Source of the DNA: Lachnospiraceae bacterium
GTDB lineage: Bacteria > Bacillota_A > Clostridia > Lachnospirales > Lachnospiraceae
Direction of reading: 5' to 3'
DNA: 10,942 nt
NCBI GenBank assembly: GCA_024690425.1
Contig: JAILCT010000208.1
Coordinates: 1 to 10,942, forward strand
The stretch's first letter is position 1; every line of letters starts with the position of its first letter. Made by a program: the position numbers and the translations under genes. The notes below the pieces were generated by a model. The model saw only the letters and a program-made list of their open reading frames with translations, was not told the origin of the DNA and did not search any database. Below are positions 1 through 7,784 of this stretch, one piece after another.

Positions 1-111
1 AGGGATGACGGAACGGTGGTCCCGCTGAATGAGGGAGAGACAAGGATAAACGTAACCTCGAAGGAAGGACTGTCTTACAGTATAGATGTTCATGTGACCG
101 GAGAGTGGTAA
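1..111 (+). CDS. C-terminal end of an unidentified protein (partial)
   Basis: Frame 1 is open from the window edge to a TAA stop at 109-111, giving 36 residues that end in DVHVTGEW. The fragment alternates polar and hydrophobic residues (RINVTS, YSIDVHV) around an EGET turn. This resembles the last strands of a beta-sandwich, possibly a bacterial Ig-like domain of a surface or secreted protein, but that is only an impression from strand pattern. It lies 41 bases before the larB start on the same strand with no terminator-like hairpin between, so co-transcription is possible. The family cannot be assigned from this fragment. Confidence 0.6.
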   Translation, partial: RDDGTVVPLNEGETRINVTSKEGLSYSIDVHVTGEW

Positions 112-152
112 AACAGCCGGTGAACTGTGAAACAGCAAGAAACGGAGGGCCT

Positions 153-896
153 ATGGATAAAGACACGGCAGGGATCCTTAAGGATGTTTCCGAAGGGAGA
201 ATGACGGTTGAAGAGGCTGTTCTCGCACTTAAGAAGCAGCCCTATGAGGATATTGATTTTGCCAGGGTCGACCTGCACAGGAGGCTGAGGCAGGGTACGA
301 CCGAGGTGATATACGGGGCAGGCAAGAGCAGTGAACAGATCGGGGCCATAGTGTCAACACTTCTGAAAAACGGACAGACCCCTGTACTTATTACCAGAAT
401 TGATAAGGATAAGGCTGAGTCACTTAAGAAGACTCTTGATATAGAATACCATGAAGAGGCCCGTGTAGCGATTGTCGGAAGCATACCCAAGCCGTCCGGC
501 AGGGGGAAGATAGTCGTGGCGACCGGAGGAACAAGTGATATACCTGTTGCTGAGGAGGCAGCCATCACGGCAGAAGTTCTCGGCAATGAGGTTGTACGCC
601 TGTATGATGTGGGAGTAGCCGGGCTTCACCGTCTTATGTCCCATCTTGATGAGATAATGAGTGCGAATGTTATCATAGCGGTAGCCGGAATGGAAGGAGC
701 TCTTGCGAGTGTCATCGGAGGGCTGGCTGACTGCCCTGTCATCGCAGTTCCGACAAGCGTCGGATACGGAGCTTCCTTCGGGGGACTGTCGGCTCTTCTG
801 TCAATGCTTAATTCATGTGCGTCGGGAGTCAGCGTCGTAAACATAGATAACGGATTTGGCGCAGGATATACAGCCAGTATGATAAATCATCGCTGA
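153..896 (+). CDS. larB: LarB, nickel-pincer cofactor biosynthesis carboxylase/hydrolase
   Basis: A 247-residue cytoplasmic protein of the LarB family, related in its C-terminal half to the PurE-type AIR carboxylases. LarB carboxylates the pyridinium ring of nicotinic acid adenine dinucleotide and releases AMP, the first step toward the nickel-pincer nucleotide of lactate racemase-type enzymes. Visible hallmarks are the DLHRRLRQG and EVIYGAGKS segments (about 40-59), TGGTSDI (124-130), YDVGVAGLHR (151-160), VAGMEGALASVIGGL (177-191) and PTSVGYGASFGGL (200-212). Cys222 in LNSCA is, from recollection of the family, the cysteine that binds the substrate. The ATG at 153 is chosen because GGAGG lies 4 bases upstream and the length fits the family (about 246). 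An in-frame GTG at 105 would add 16 unsupported residues and overlap the preceding gene. larC follows after 19 bases. Confidence 0.93.
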   Translation: MDKDTAGILKDVSEGRMTVEEAVLALKKQPYEDIDFARVDLHRRLRQGTTEVIYGAGKSSEQIGAIVSTLLKNGQTPVLITRIDKDKAESLKKTLDIEYHEEARVAIVGSIPKPSGRGKIVVATGGTSDIPVAEEAAITAEVLGNEVVRLYDVGVAGLHRLMSHLDEIMSANVIIAVAGMEGALASVIGGLADCPVIAVPTSVGYGASFGGLSALLSMLNSCASGVSVVNIDNGFGAGYTASMINHR

Positions 897-915
897 TCAT
901 AAGGAGGGACTGTTT

Positions 916-2145
916 ATGGGAGGAGCTGCCATTAGACTGATATATTTTGACTGTTCGATGGGTGCAGCCGGGGATATGCTCACGGCGGCACTTTACGAAC
1001 TTCTTGATGATGAAGACAGGAAGATATTCCTTGATACGATAAATAATGCCGGAATACCCGGGGTTACAAGCACCGCAGAGCCTTCCGAGAAATGCGGGAT
1101 ATACGGAACTCACATGAAGGTCCTTGTTGACGGGCATGAGGAAGAGGAGCATGACCATCATCACGATCATGAGGAGCATGAACATCACCACCATCATGAG
1201 CATGCGGATATGCATGGTATAGAGCATATTATCGATGATCTTAAGATACCGGATAATGTTAAGGAAGATGCGAAGCAGGTTTACAGGCTCATCGCCGAAG
1301 CGGAATCACATGCCCATAACAGGCCGGTTGGTGAGATCCATTTTCACGAAGTGGGAACTAAGGATGCGATCGCCGATGTTGTGTCGGTATGTCTGCTGAT
1401 GGATATGATAAAGCCCGATAAGGTGATGGCATCGGCTGTCAATGTGGGCAGCGGCCATGTACACTGTGCGCACGGTGTTCTTCCGGTGCCTGCTCCGGCA
1501 ACAGCCTATATACTAAGGGATGTGCCCATATATCAGGGACATGTAAAGTCGGAACTATGCACTCCCACAGGTGCAGCGCTCCTTAAACATTTTGCCGGGG
1601 AATTCACGGACATGCCGGTCATGAGGATAAAGAGTACCGGATACGGTATGGGGATGAAGGACTTCGAGCAGGCCAACTGCGTACGAGCGTTTTTGAGCGA
1701 AGGATCTTCGGACAGCGAGAGAGTTGTCGAGTTTAAGTGCACACTTGATGATATGACAGCCGAGATGATAGGATATGCGCAGGATATCCTCTTTAAGGAA
1801 GGTGCACTCGAAGTATATACACTGTCTGCCGGTATGAAAAAGTCACGCCCCGGGACAGAGCTTAACGTAATGTGCAAAGAGTCAGACAGGGACAGGATAC
1901 TTAAGCTCATCTTCAAGCATACGACCACCCTCGGCATACGGGAATATATAAGCAGAAGATACGCCCTTAACAGATGGATAGAAGAAAGGGATACCGTATA
2001 CGGCAAGGTCAGGATCAAGATATCCGAAGGTTACGGGGTTAAGAAGTCCAAGTGGGAATATGATGATATCGCACGGATAGCAGGAGAAAGAGGATGCTCC
2101 GTGGAAGAGATAATTACGGGAATAGGCAATAATGCAGAAGATTGA
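916..2145 (+). CDS. larC: LarC, nickel insertion enzyme for the nickel-pincer cofactor
   Basis: A 409-residue protein of the LarC family, the CTP-dependent cyclometallase that inserts nickel into the pyridinium bis-thiocarboxylate nucleotide made by LarB and LarE. The N-terminal YFDCSMGAAGDM (10-21) is diagnostic. HFHEVGTKDAIADVVS (142-157), CTPTGAALL (215-223), STGYGMGMKDF (240-250), the LDDMTAEMIGYA segment (277-288) and the KKSRPGTELNV stretch (308-318) cover the rest of the family. Between residues 74 and 104 there are 15 histidines in 31 positions, mixed with Glu and Asp, a probable nickel-binding or storage segment. In Lactiplantibacillus plantarum larC is split into two frames joined by a programmed frameshift; here it is one continuous frame. 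The ATG at 916 has AAGGAGGG at 901-908. The gene overlaps the next one by 14 bases, suggesting translational coupling. Confidence 0.94.
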   Translation: MGGAAIRLIYFDCSMGAAGDMLTAALYELLDDEDRKIFLDTINNAGIPGVTSTAEPSEKCGIYGTHMKVLVDGHEEEEHDHHHDHEEHEHHHHHEHADMHGIEHIIDDLKIPDNVKEDAKQVYRLIAEAESHAHNRPVGEIHFHEVGTKDAIADVVSVCLLMDMIKPDKVMASAVNVGSGHVHCAHGVLPVPAPATAYILRDVPIYQGHVKSELCTPTGAALLKHFAGEFTDMPVMRIKSTGYGMGMKDFEQANCVRAFLSEGSSDSERVVEFKCTLDDMTAEMIGYAQDILFKEGALEVYTLSAGMKKSRPGTELNVMCKESDRDRILKLIFKHTTTLGIREYISRRYALNRWIEERDTVYGKVRIKISEGYGVKKSKWEYDDIARIAGERGCSVEEIITGIGNNAED

Positions 2146-3532
2146 TAATATTATTTCCATAATAATGGTATTTGTGACAGCCATAGGCGTTTCGCAGGCG
2201 GTGCATTTAAGCCCCGCCGCGACTGTGTTTCTGGTTGTTGCGGCTTTCGTATTATATGAGCTTATCTTAAATGCGGCAAACAACAATCCTTCGATCCGGA
2301 CCATGCTCTTTGTAACAAACGGATTCGTGTTCGGATTATCGCTTGCCGTTATTCTTGACTTTAACAGGGGATGGCTGTCTGCTGTCATATGCCTTCTGTG
2401 TATGGGTTATAAGTATATGGTCGCTGAAGCGACAGCCACATTTCACTCACAATCAAGGAACTTTTTCGTTATACTCGTCAATGCCTTCTTCTATTCGGCC
2501 ATGTTCACGGTTGTCGAATGGATGGCGTTTCAGGAGAGCTCGATCCTTTTTGCCATGATCTATATGGTCTCATTTGCATTCTTCATGTGTTCATATGCCG
2601 CATATAAGAGCAAGGGACCCGTTAAGCGCAGGTACTCAGGATACGGAAGCGCTGATGGGAACGGCAGTCATGATATAGGAAGCGATTGGAGCCATATCAT
2701 TAAGAGGACGATAAATTACGGCAGGCTTCTGAAGGATGAATTCGATGATGCTCTTGATAAGTCCGGGGATACGTTTTCGGGGCTTGTTAGGGAATTGAGG
2801 AAGAAGATCGTGCCCGACTATGCCGATGAGAAGGAAGAAAGTGATGATATCCGTGATGAGCTCGACAAGTTCAGGCACAGGATCACCGATCTTGCAAGCA
2901 GGGAAGAACTGACTGAAAACGAACTGGAGATACTTGACGGGATAATAGAAAAGCTCGACTCGATATATCATGATTATTACAGGAACAACTCACAGAAGCT
3001 CGAATACGAGACCAGGATCACTGCTCTTTCGGGCGATCTGGAGATGCTTAAGAATACGATAAGCGTAAGGAAGCAGCGTGAGACCGAAGACAGGATGAAG
3101 GAAGCCACCCAGAACAGGAGAAGCCAGGCCCAGCAGGCGAGACGCAAGAGGGAGCGTGAAGAAAGGGAAAAGAGGGAGCAGGAAGAGAAAGCTGCCAGGG
3201 AAGAAGAGGAGAGAAAAGAGTGGCAGGAAGAGGAGAAGAGAAGGGCTGAGGATGAGAGGAGAAGACGCGAGGAGGAGAAGCAGCGTCAGGAAAAGAGAAG
3301 AAGAGAGAGAAACAGGCGCACTGAGAGCGATGCTTCGGGAGCGGGCAAGGGCGATCAGAAGGTAGCCGGAGTTACTACCAAGTATTTCAAGGGATGCAGA
3401 TCACTTGACGATCTGTCGCTCAGATACAAGAAGCTGTGTCTTATATATCATCCCGATTCGGGAAGCGGTGATGTTGATACATATATCGAGCTCAAGGACG
3501 AGTACGAAATGCTGAAGAAACGCCTGTCATGA
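2132..3532 (+). CDS. Multi-pass membrane protein with coiled coil and C-terminal J-like domain
   Basis: A 466-residue protein with no name I recognise. Residues 7-157 hold about six hydrophobic segments (near 7-24, 28-46, 57-76, 80-98, 110-128 and 137-157). A soluble part follows from about 160. Residues 225-300 are heptad-like, and 305-396 are an extreme Arg/Glu/Lys run typical of a long charged helix. The last 52 residues are a compact J-like domain: KYFKGCRSLDDLSLRYKKL, then YHPD with the HPD triad at 440-442, then a helix ending EYEMLKK. The HPD triad is what J proteins use to stimulate Hsp70 (DnaK) ATP hydrolysis, so a membrane-anchored DnaK co-chaperone facing the cytoplasm is a reasonable inference. 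Clients are unknown. The ATG at 2132 overlaps the larC end and has no strong ribosome binding site, fitting translational coupling. A start at 2165 would cut into the first membrane segment. Confidence 0.85.
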   Translation: MQKIDNIISIIMVFVTAIGVSQAVHLSPAATVFLVVAAFVLYELILNAANNNPSIRTMLFVTNGFVFGLSLAVILDFNRGWLSAVICLLCMGYKYMVAEATATFHSQSRNFFVILVNAFFYSAMFTVVEWMAFQESSILFAMIYMVSFAFFMCSYAAYKSKGPVKRRYSGYGSADGNGSHDIGSDWSHIIKRTINYGRLLKDEFDDALDKSGDTFSGLVRELRKKIVPDYADEKEESDDIRDELDKFRHRITDLASREELTENELEILDGIIEKLDSIYHDYYRNNSQKLEYETRITALSGDLEMLKNTISVRKQRETEDRMKEATQNRRSQAQQARRKREREEREKREQEEKAAREEEERKEWQEEEKRRAEDERRRREEEKQRQEKRRRERNRRTESDASGAGKGDQKVAGVTTKYFKGCRSLDDLSLRYKKLCLIYHPDSGSGDVDTYIELKDEYEMLKKRLS

Positions 3533-3579
3533 CACATAAGTTAGTGGCTTGAAGGGGGGACTTACACAAGGGGTTGTGG

Positions 3580-3608
3580 TTGTGGCTGTTTGGTAAATTT
3601 GATATACT
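3580..3608 (+). promoter_or_regulatory. Likely sigma-A promoter of the gdpP-rplI-dnaB operon
   Basis: TTGTGG at 3580-3585 and TATACT at 3603-3608 are separated by 17 bases. They lie about 36 bases before the gdpP start in the 112-base gap after the J-like protein gene. No clear terminator was seen in that gap, so read-through from the lar operon is also possible. Confidence 0.55.
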
Positions 3609-3644
3609 TAATGGGTATTTGTGTTTTGAGCAAGAGGAAGAGAC

Positions 3645-5690
3645 ATGAGCCGTAATGTCGGGTTTAAGGGACATGTGCGTGGATACGTGCTGTGGCCTTT
3701 ACTTTTTTCCATATTGTTGATCTTATTCAATACAGGCATGTATTTCCTGGACCGCAGGGCAGGCTTTGTCACTACGGTCTTTGTGGTCATATATATTATT
3801 GTTGCACTTGTACTGTATTTTAAGAGCCGTAACCTTGTGATCAATGACTTTGTAAGCTTTGCAACGAGGTATGGCCAGGTCCAGCGTCAGCTCCTTCGGG
3901 ATCTTGAAGTACCGTATGCACTGCTTGACGAATCAGGGAAGATCATATGGACCAACGAGTCCTTCGAAGAAACCCTGGATGTGCGAAGGGACTGCAGGAA
4001 ATCGATCACATCGGTGATCCCGTCTATCACTAAAAATCAGCTTCCAGGCATGGAGAACGAGTCCGAAATGATGATAAGGCACGGCGACCGTGACTACCGT
4101 ATCAGCATGAAGAAGGTATCGCTCGTTTCGATCATGGCGGAATCGGAGATAATAGAATCCTTCGATTACAACAGCTATATCATTGCTCTCTTCATGTTCG
4201 ATGAGACCAAGATGAACCGCCTGCAGATCGAGAATGATGAACAGAAGCTGTCGGTAGCCCTTATCTATATCGATAATTTCGATGAAGCCCTGTCAAGTAT
4301 CGAGGAAGTAAGAAGATCATTGATGGTAGCCCTCATCGACAGGAAGATCAATAAATACATGACTTCCTATGACGGTCTGGTCAAGAAGCTTGAGAAGGAC
4401 AAGTATATAGTTCTTCTTAAAAAGAAATATTTAAAGGAACTGTGTGACAACAGGTTCGAGCTTCTCGAGGATGTCAAGACAGTCAACATCGGTAATGAGA
4501 TGTCGGTGACCTTAAGTATCGGAGTCGGCGTGGAGGCAGGTTCCTATCTTAAGAATTATGAGTACGCCAGGACATGTATAGACCTGGCCCTTGGCCGTGG
4601 AGGCGATCAGGCGGTTGTCAAGACCCCGGACAATATAACCTATTACGGCGGCAAGAGCCAGATGTCCGAGAAGAACACCCGTGTCAAGGCCCGCGTTAAG
4701 GCACATGCCCTCCGCGAGATAATAGAGGGTGCGGACAAGATAATCATTATGGGCCATAAGATGCCTGATGTCGATGCATTCGGTTCGGCTGTCGGCGTTT
4801 ACAGGGCAGCCAAGGCTTTCGGTAAGAAGGTACATATAGTCGTTAACGAAGTCACTACATCCATTCGCCCCCTGTACGAGAGCATGGTCGGATCGGGTGA
4901 GTACGAAGATGACCTTATTTTCAACAGCATGCAGGCACTTGAGGCGGTGGATCCTCATACGGCACTTGTTGTCGTGGATGTTAACAGGCCCAGCCGTACC
5001 GAGTGTGCAGACCTTATAAACAGATGTAAGACGATAGTGGTACTTGACCATCACAGGCAGGGCTCCGAGAGGATAGACAATGCTACTCTTTCATATATAG
5101 AGCCGTATGCTTCATCGGCATCGGAGATGGTAGCCGAGATCCTACAGTATATCAGTGAGGATATTAAGATAAAGCCCACAGAGGCCGACTGCCTCTATTC
5201 GGGCATGATGGTTGACACGAACAACTTTATGACTAAGACCGGTGTCAGGACATTTGAGGCCGCGGCATATCTTAGAAGGAACGGAGCTGATGTAACACGT
5301 GTGCGCAAGCTCTTCAGGACGGATATGGATGCCTACAGGGCACGTACGGATGCTGTCAGGACATTTGAGGTGTTCAAGGGTGTATTTGCGATATCACTCT
5401 TTGATGGTGAGGGCATTGATTCTCCGACCGTAATCGGTGCACAGGCGGCCAATGAGCTCCTTAACATTAACGGTATAAAGGCATCCTTTGTACTTACGGA
5501 ATATAATAACATGATCTACATATCGGCAAGATCGATAGATGAGGTCAATGTTCAGATCATTATGGAAAGGCTGGGTGGCGGAGGCCATCTTAACATAGCA
5601 GGGGCACAGCTTGAGAACACGAGCCTTGAGGATGCCCGCAATCTGATGATGGAGACCCTGGAAAATATGCAGAAGGAAGGTGCGATATAG
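3645..5690 (+). CDS. gdpP: GdpP, membrane cyclic-di-AMP phosphodiesterase (DHH/DHHA1)
   Basis: A 681-residue membrane-bound phosphodiesterase of the GdpP/YybT type, which hydrolyses cyclic di-AMP to linear pApA and so affects potassium, osmotic and cell-wall control. Order of parts: two transmembrane helices (about 14-34 and 40-58); a PAS-like domain (about 85-165, with YALLDESGKIIWTNESFEE); a degenerate GGDEF domain (about 200-325, with LSIGVG and LGRGGDQAVVK in place of a true GGDEF motif); a DHH domain starting at IIIMGHKMPDVDAFGSA (His371, Asp375, Asp377), with DVNRPS (445-450), DHH at 468-470 and VDTNNF (523-528); and DHHA1 with GGGGH at 644-648. The metal-binding set looks complete, so the enzyme should be active. 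The ATG at 3645 follows GAGGAAGAG. The TAG stop directly abuts the rplI ATG, fitting a coupled operon. Confidence 0.95.
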   Translation: MSRNVGFKGHVRGYVLWPLLFSILLILFNTGMYFLDRRAGFVTTVFVVIYIIVALVLYFKSRNLVINDFVSFATRYGQVQRQLLRDLEVPYALLDESGKIIWTNESFEETLDVRRDCRKSITSVIPSITKNQLPGMENESEMMIRHGDRDYRISMKKVSLVSIMAESEIIESFDYNSYIIALFMFDETKMNRLQIENDEQKLSVALIYIDNFDEALSSIEEVRRSLMVALIDRKINKYMTSYDGLVKKLEKDKYIVLLKKKYLKELCDNRFELLEDVKTVNIGNEMSVTLSIGVGVEAGSYLKNYEYARTCIDLALGRGGDQAVVKTPDNITYYGGKSQMSEKNTRVKARVKAHALREIIEGADKIIIMGHKMPDVDAFGSAVGVYRAAKAFGKKVHIVVNEVTTSIRPLYESMVGSGEYEDDLIFNSMQALEAVDPHTALVVVDVNRPSRTECADLINRCKTIVVLDHHRQGSERIDNATLSYIEPYASSASEMVAEILQYISEDIKIKPTEADCLYSGMMVDTNNFMTKTGVRTFEAAAYLRRNGADVTRVRKLFRTDMDAYRARTDAVRTFEVFKGVFAISLFDGEGIDSPTVIGAQAANELLNINGIKASFVLTEYNNMIYISARSIDEVNVQIIMERLGGGGHLNIAGAQLENTSLEDARNLMMETLENMQKEGAI

Positions 5691-6137
5691 ATGAAGGTGA
5701 TTTTGCTTGAGGATATCAAGTCCCTGGGAAAAAAGGGAGACGTAGTGGATGTAAGTGACGGATACGCCAAGAACTTCCTCATTACCAAGAAGAAGGGAGT
5801 CGAAGCAAACAGTAAGAATCTTAACGATCTAAAGCTTAAGAAGGCCAATGACGAGAAGGTTGCGGCACAGAACCTGCAGGATGCGAAGGATATGGCAGCA
5901 TCCATAGGCGAAAAGACCGTTGTGGTAAGGCTTAAGGCAGGTGAGGGCGGCAAGACCTTCGGATCGGTGTCGAGCAAGGAGATAGCTGAGGAAGCAAAGA
6001 AACAGCATAACCTGGAGCTTGATAAGAAAAAGATAATCATCAACGACCCGATCAAGAGCATCGGAACATACGAAGTAACCGTTAAGCTTCATCCCGAAGT
6101 TACAGGTAAGCTCAGGGTGAAGGTTGAAGAAGCGTAG
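5691..6137 (+). CDS. rplI: 50S ribosomal protein L9
   Basis: A 148-residue protein matching bL9 along its length. The N-terminal domain starts MKVILLEDIKSLGKKG and carries the L9 signature GKKGDVVDVSDGYAKNFL (13-30), which binds 23S rRNA. A long charged connecting helix follows (about 40-75), and then the C-terminal domain with GEGGKTFGSVSSKEIAEE. L9 protrudes from the base of the L1 stalk and helps keep the reading frame. The AGAAGGAAGG stretch near 5669-5679, inside the end of gdpP, can serve as its ribosome binding site. It sits between gdpP and dnaB with gaps of 0 and 29 bases, the usual Firmicutes order. Confidence 0.97.
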   Translation: MKVILLEDIKSLGKKGDVVDVSDGYAKNFLITKKKGVEANSKNLNDLKLKKANDEKVAAQNLQDAKDMAASIGEKTVVVRLKAGEGGKTFGSVSSKEIAEEAKKQHNLELDKKKIIINDPIKSIGTYEVTVKLHPEVTGKLRVKVEEA

Positions 6138-6166
6138 ACAGTCTATAAACTTATGGAGGCTGCAGA

Positions 6167-7498
6167 GTGAGTGATGCAGTAATAAAGAGGATAATGCCTC
6201 ATGACAGGGAAGCTGAGCAGTCGGTCATAGGCAGTATGCTGATGGACAGGGATGCAATCATGATTGCATCCGAAATACTGAATAAGGATGATTTTTACGA
6301 GAAGCAGTACGGTATCCTGTTTACGGCAATGGTCGATCTGTTCAATAATGCCAAGCCGGTCGATATGGTGACACTTAAGGCCAGGCTGCAGGAGATGGAT
6401 GTTCCCGAAGAAATAAGCAACATGGAATATATGGTGGATATAGTGAACAGCACCTATACTTCCGCTAACATCAGGGAATATGCGGGGATCGTAAGTGATA
6501 AAGCGATACTTCGCAAGCTTATCAGGTTTAATGATGAGATAAGCAACGAATGCTACAATCCGAAAGAATCAACAGACGAGATCCTGGCCGAGGCCGAGAA
6601 GAAGATATTCAATATCGTGTCCGGACGCAGCGGTGAGGAATATGTCCCGATACGTCAGGTGGTCGTGGATGCCCTATCACACATAAGCGCCGTATCGAAG
6701 AATAAGGGTAACGTTACCGGAGTTGCAACGGGATTTACCGATCTTGACTACAAAACAGCCGGCCTGCAGCCCTCGGATCTGGTACTCATCGCGGCACGTC
6801 CTTCGATGGGTAAGACAGCCTTCGTGCTTAACATGGCACAGCATATATGCTTTAAGGACAATAAGTGTGCTGTTATCTTTTCGCTGGAGATGAGCAAGGA
6901 GCAGCTGGTAAACAGGCTTCTGTCCTTAGAGTCAAGAGTCAATTCCCAGGCCATAAGGACGGGCAGCATGTCGGACGGCGACTGGGAGAGCATAATCGAG
7001 GGTGCCGAGATAATAGCCAGGTCCAACCTTATAATAGATGATACTCCGGGTATCAGTATCACGGAATTAAGGTCCAAGTGCCGCAGATATCACCAGGAGC
7101 ATGAACTGTCGGTGGTCATAATAGACTACCTGCAGTTAATGTCGGGCAACGGCAGGACTGATTCAAGGCAGCAGGAGATATCGGAGATATCAAGATCGCT
7201 GAAGGCACTGGCAAGGGAGCTTAACGTTCCTGTTGTGGCTCTGTCACAGCTGTCGCGTGCGGTTGAGAAGAGGGACGATCACAGGCCCATGCTTTCCGAC
7301 CTTCGTGAGTCGGGAGCCATTGAGCAGGATGCCGATGTGGTAATGTTCCTATACAGGGATGATTACTATAATAAAGAATCGGATAAGAAGGGGATAGCGG
7401 AAGTCATCATAGCCAAGCAGCGTAACGGCCCGATAGGAACCGTGGAGCTTGTATGGCTGCCGGATTATACCAAGTTCGCAAACATGGCGAAAAAATAG
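6167..7498 (+). CDS. dnaB: Replicative DNA helicase DnaB (called DnaC in Bacillus subtilis)
   Basis: A 443-residue RecA-fold helicase that unwinds the replication fork as a hexamer. The N-terminal domain (about 8-105, starting PHDREAEQSVIGSML) binds primase. A linker leads to the ATPase domain with TGFTDLDYKTAGLQPSDL (188-205), Walker A RPSMGKTA (211-218), FSLEMSKEQL (238-247), Walker B VVIIDYLQLM (316-325), SDLRESGAIEQDAD (377-390) and KQRNGP (417-422) near the arginine-finger region. All key motifs are intact and no intein is present. The start is GTG at 6167, with GGAGG at 6155-6159 seven bases upstream; the ATG at 6174 is out of frame. It is the last gene of the gdpP operon, and its stop codon forms part of the terminator stem. 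Confidence 0.97.
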   Translation: MSDAVIKRIMPHDREAEQSVIGSMLMDRDAIMIASEILNKDDFYEKQYGILFTAMVDLFNNAKPVDMVTLKARLQEMDVPEEISNMEYMVDIVNSTYTSANIREYAGIVSDKAILRKLIRFNDEISNECYNPKESTDEILAEAEKKIFNIVSGRSGEEYVPIRQVVVDALSHISAVSKNKGNVTGVATGFTDLDYKTAGLQPSDLVLIAARPSMGKTAFVLNMAQHICFKDNKCAVIFSLEMSKEQLVNRLLSLESRVNSQAIRTGSMSDGDWESIIEGAEIIARSNLIIDDTPGISITELRSKCRRYHQEHELSVVIIDYLQLMSGNGRTDSRQQEISEISRSLKALARELNVPVVALSQLSRAVEKRDDHRPMLSDLRESGAIEQDADVVMFLYRDDYYNKESDKKGIAEVIIAKQRNGPIGTVELVWLPDYTKFANMAKK

Positions 7499-7530
7499 AG
7501 AAGGCCGAAGGCCTTCTCTATTTTTCTTTT
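7496..7530. terminator. Bidirectional intrinsic terminator between dnaB and ferredoxin
   Basis: TAGAGAAGGCC (7496-7506) and GGCCTTCTCTA (7510-7520) form a perfect 11-bp stem with a GAA loop. Plus-strand transcripts then meet TTTTTCTTTT. Read on the minus strand the stem is followed by six U residues from the A run at 7490-7495. It can therefore stop both the dnaB operon and the converging pflA/ferredoxin transcript. The dnaB stop codon TAG is the first three bases of the stem. Confidence 0.93.
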
Positions 7531-7541
7531 CCTGAAATTAA

Positions 7542-7712
7542 TTAATCAGCTTCGATAGCCCCAACAGGACATGCACCTGCGCAAGCACCGCAGCTAACAC
7601 ACTTATCGGGATCGATCTCGAACTTGCCATCACCTGCTGAGATAGCACCTACAGGGCACTGAGCCTCACAGGTACCGCAGCTGATGCAGGAATCACCTAT
7701 ACAATAAGCCAT
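7542..7712 (-). CDS. 2[4Fe-4S] clostridial-type ferredoxin
   Basis: A 56-residue protein with two complete cluster motifs: Cys9, Cys12, Cys15 and Cys19-Pro, then Cys38, Cys41, Cys44 and Cys48-Pro, each in CxxCxxCxxxCP spacing. This is the standard small low-potential electron carrier of anaerobes, with the two halves related by internal duplication (CPVGAIS and CPVGAIE). The start is the ATG at 7712, because GGAGG (complement of 7721-7725) lies eight bases upstream; a longer frame reaching 7739 would add nine residues without support. It lies 72 bases downstream of pflA on the same strand, so it may supply the electron that reduces the PflA cluster. That link is inference, as the protein could serve hydrogenase or other enzymes too. 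The gene may also have its own promoter (7747-7752). Confidence 0.95.
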   Translation of the reverse strand: MAYCIGDSCISCGTCEAQCPVGAISAGDGKFEIDPDKCVSCGACAGACPVGAIEAD

Positions 7713-7746
7713 GGCATTACCCTCCTTTTCATCATACATCAGCTAG

Positions 7747-7775
7747 ATTATAACCTAACGGGTCTTGGTTAGTAC
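7747..7775 (-). promoter_or_regulatory. Possible own promoter of the ferredoxin gene
   Basis: On the minus strand a perfect TATAAT (complement of 7747-7752) lies 34 bases before the ferredoxin start. The -35 position 17 bases further up (7770-7775) reads GTACTA and is poor. It may be a secondary promoter besides read-through from pflA. Confidence 0.35.
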
Positions 7776-7784
7776 ATGCTAAAC

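Noticed and set aside
105..152. Upstream GTG start for larB at 105
   Set aside because: It overlaps the end of the preceding gene, has no good ribosome binding site, and makes the protein longer than its family.
7755..7772. CTAAC/GTTAG inverted repeat between pflA and the ferredoxin gene as a terminator
   Set aside because: The stem is only five bases and A/T-rich, without a convincing U tract, so it does not support separation of the two genes.
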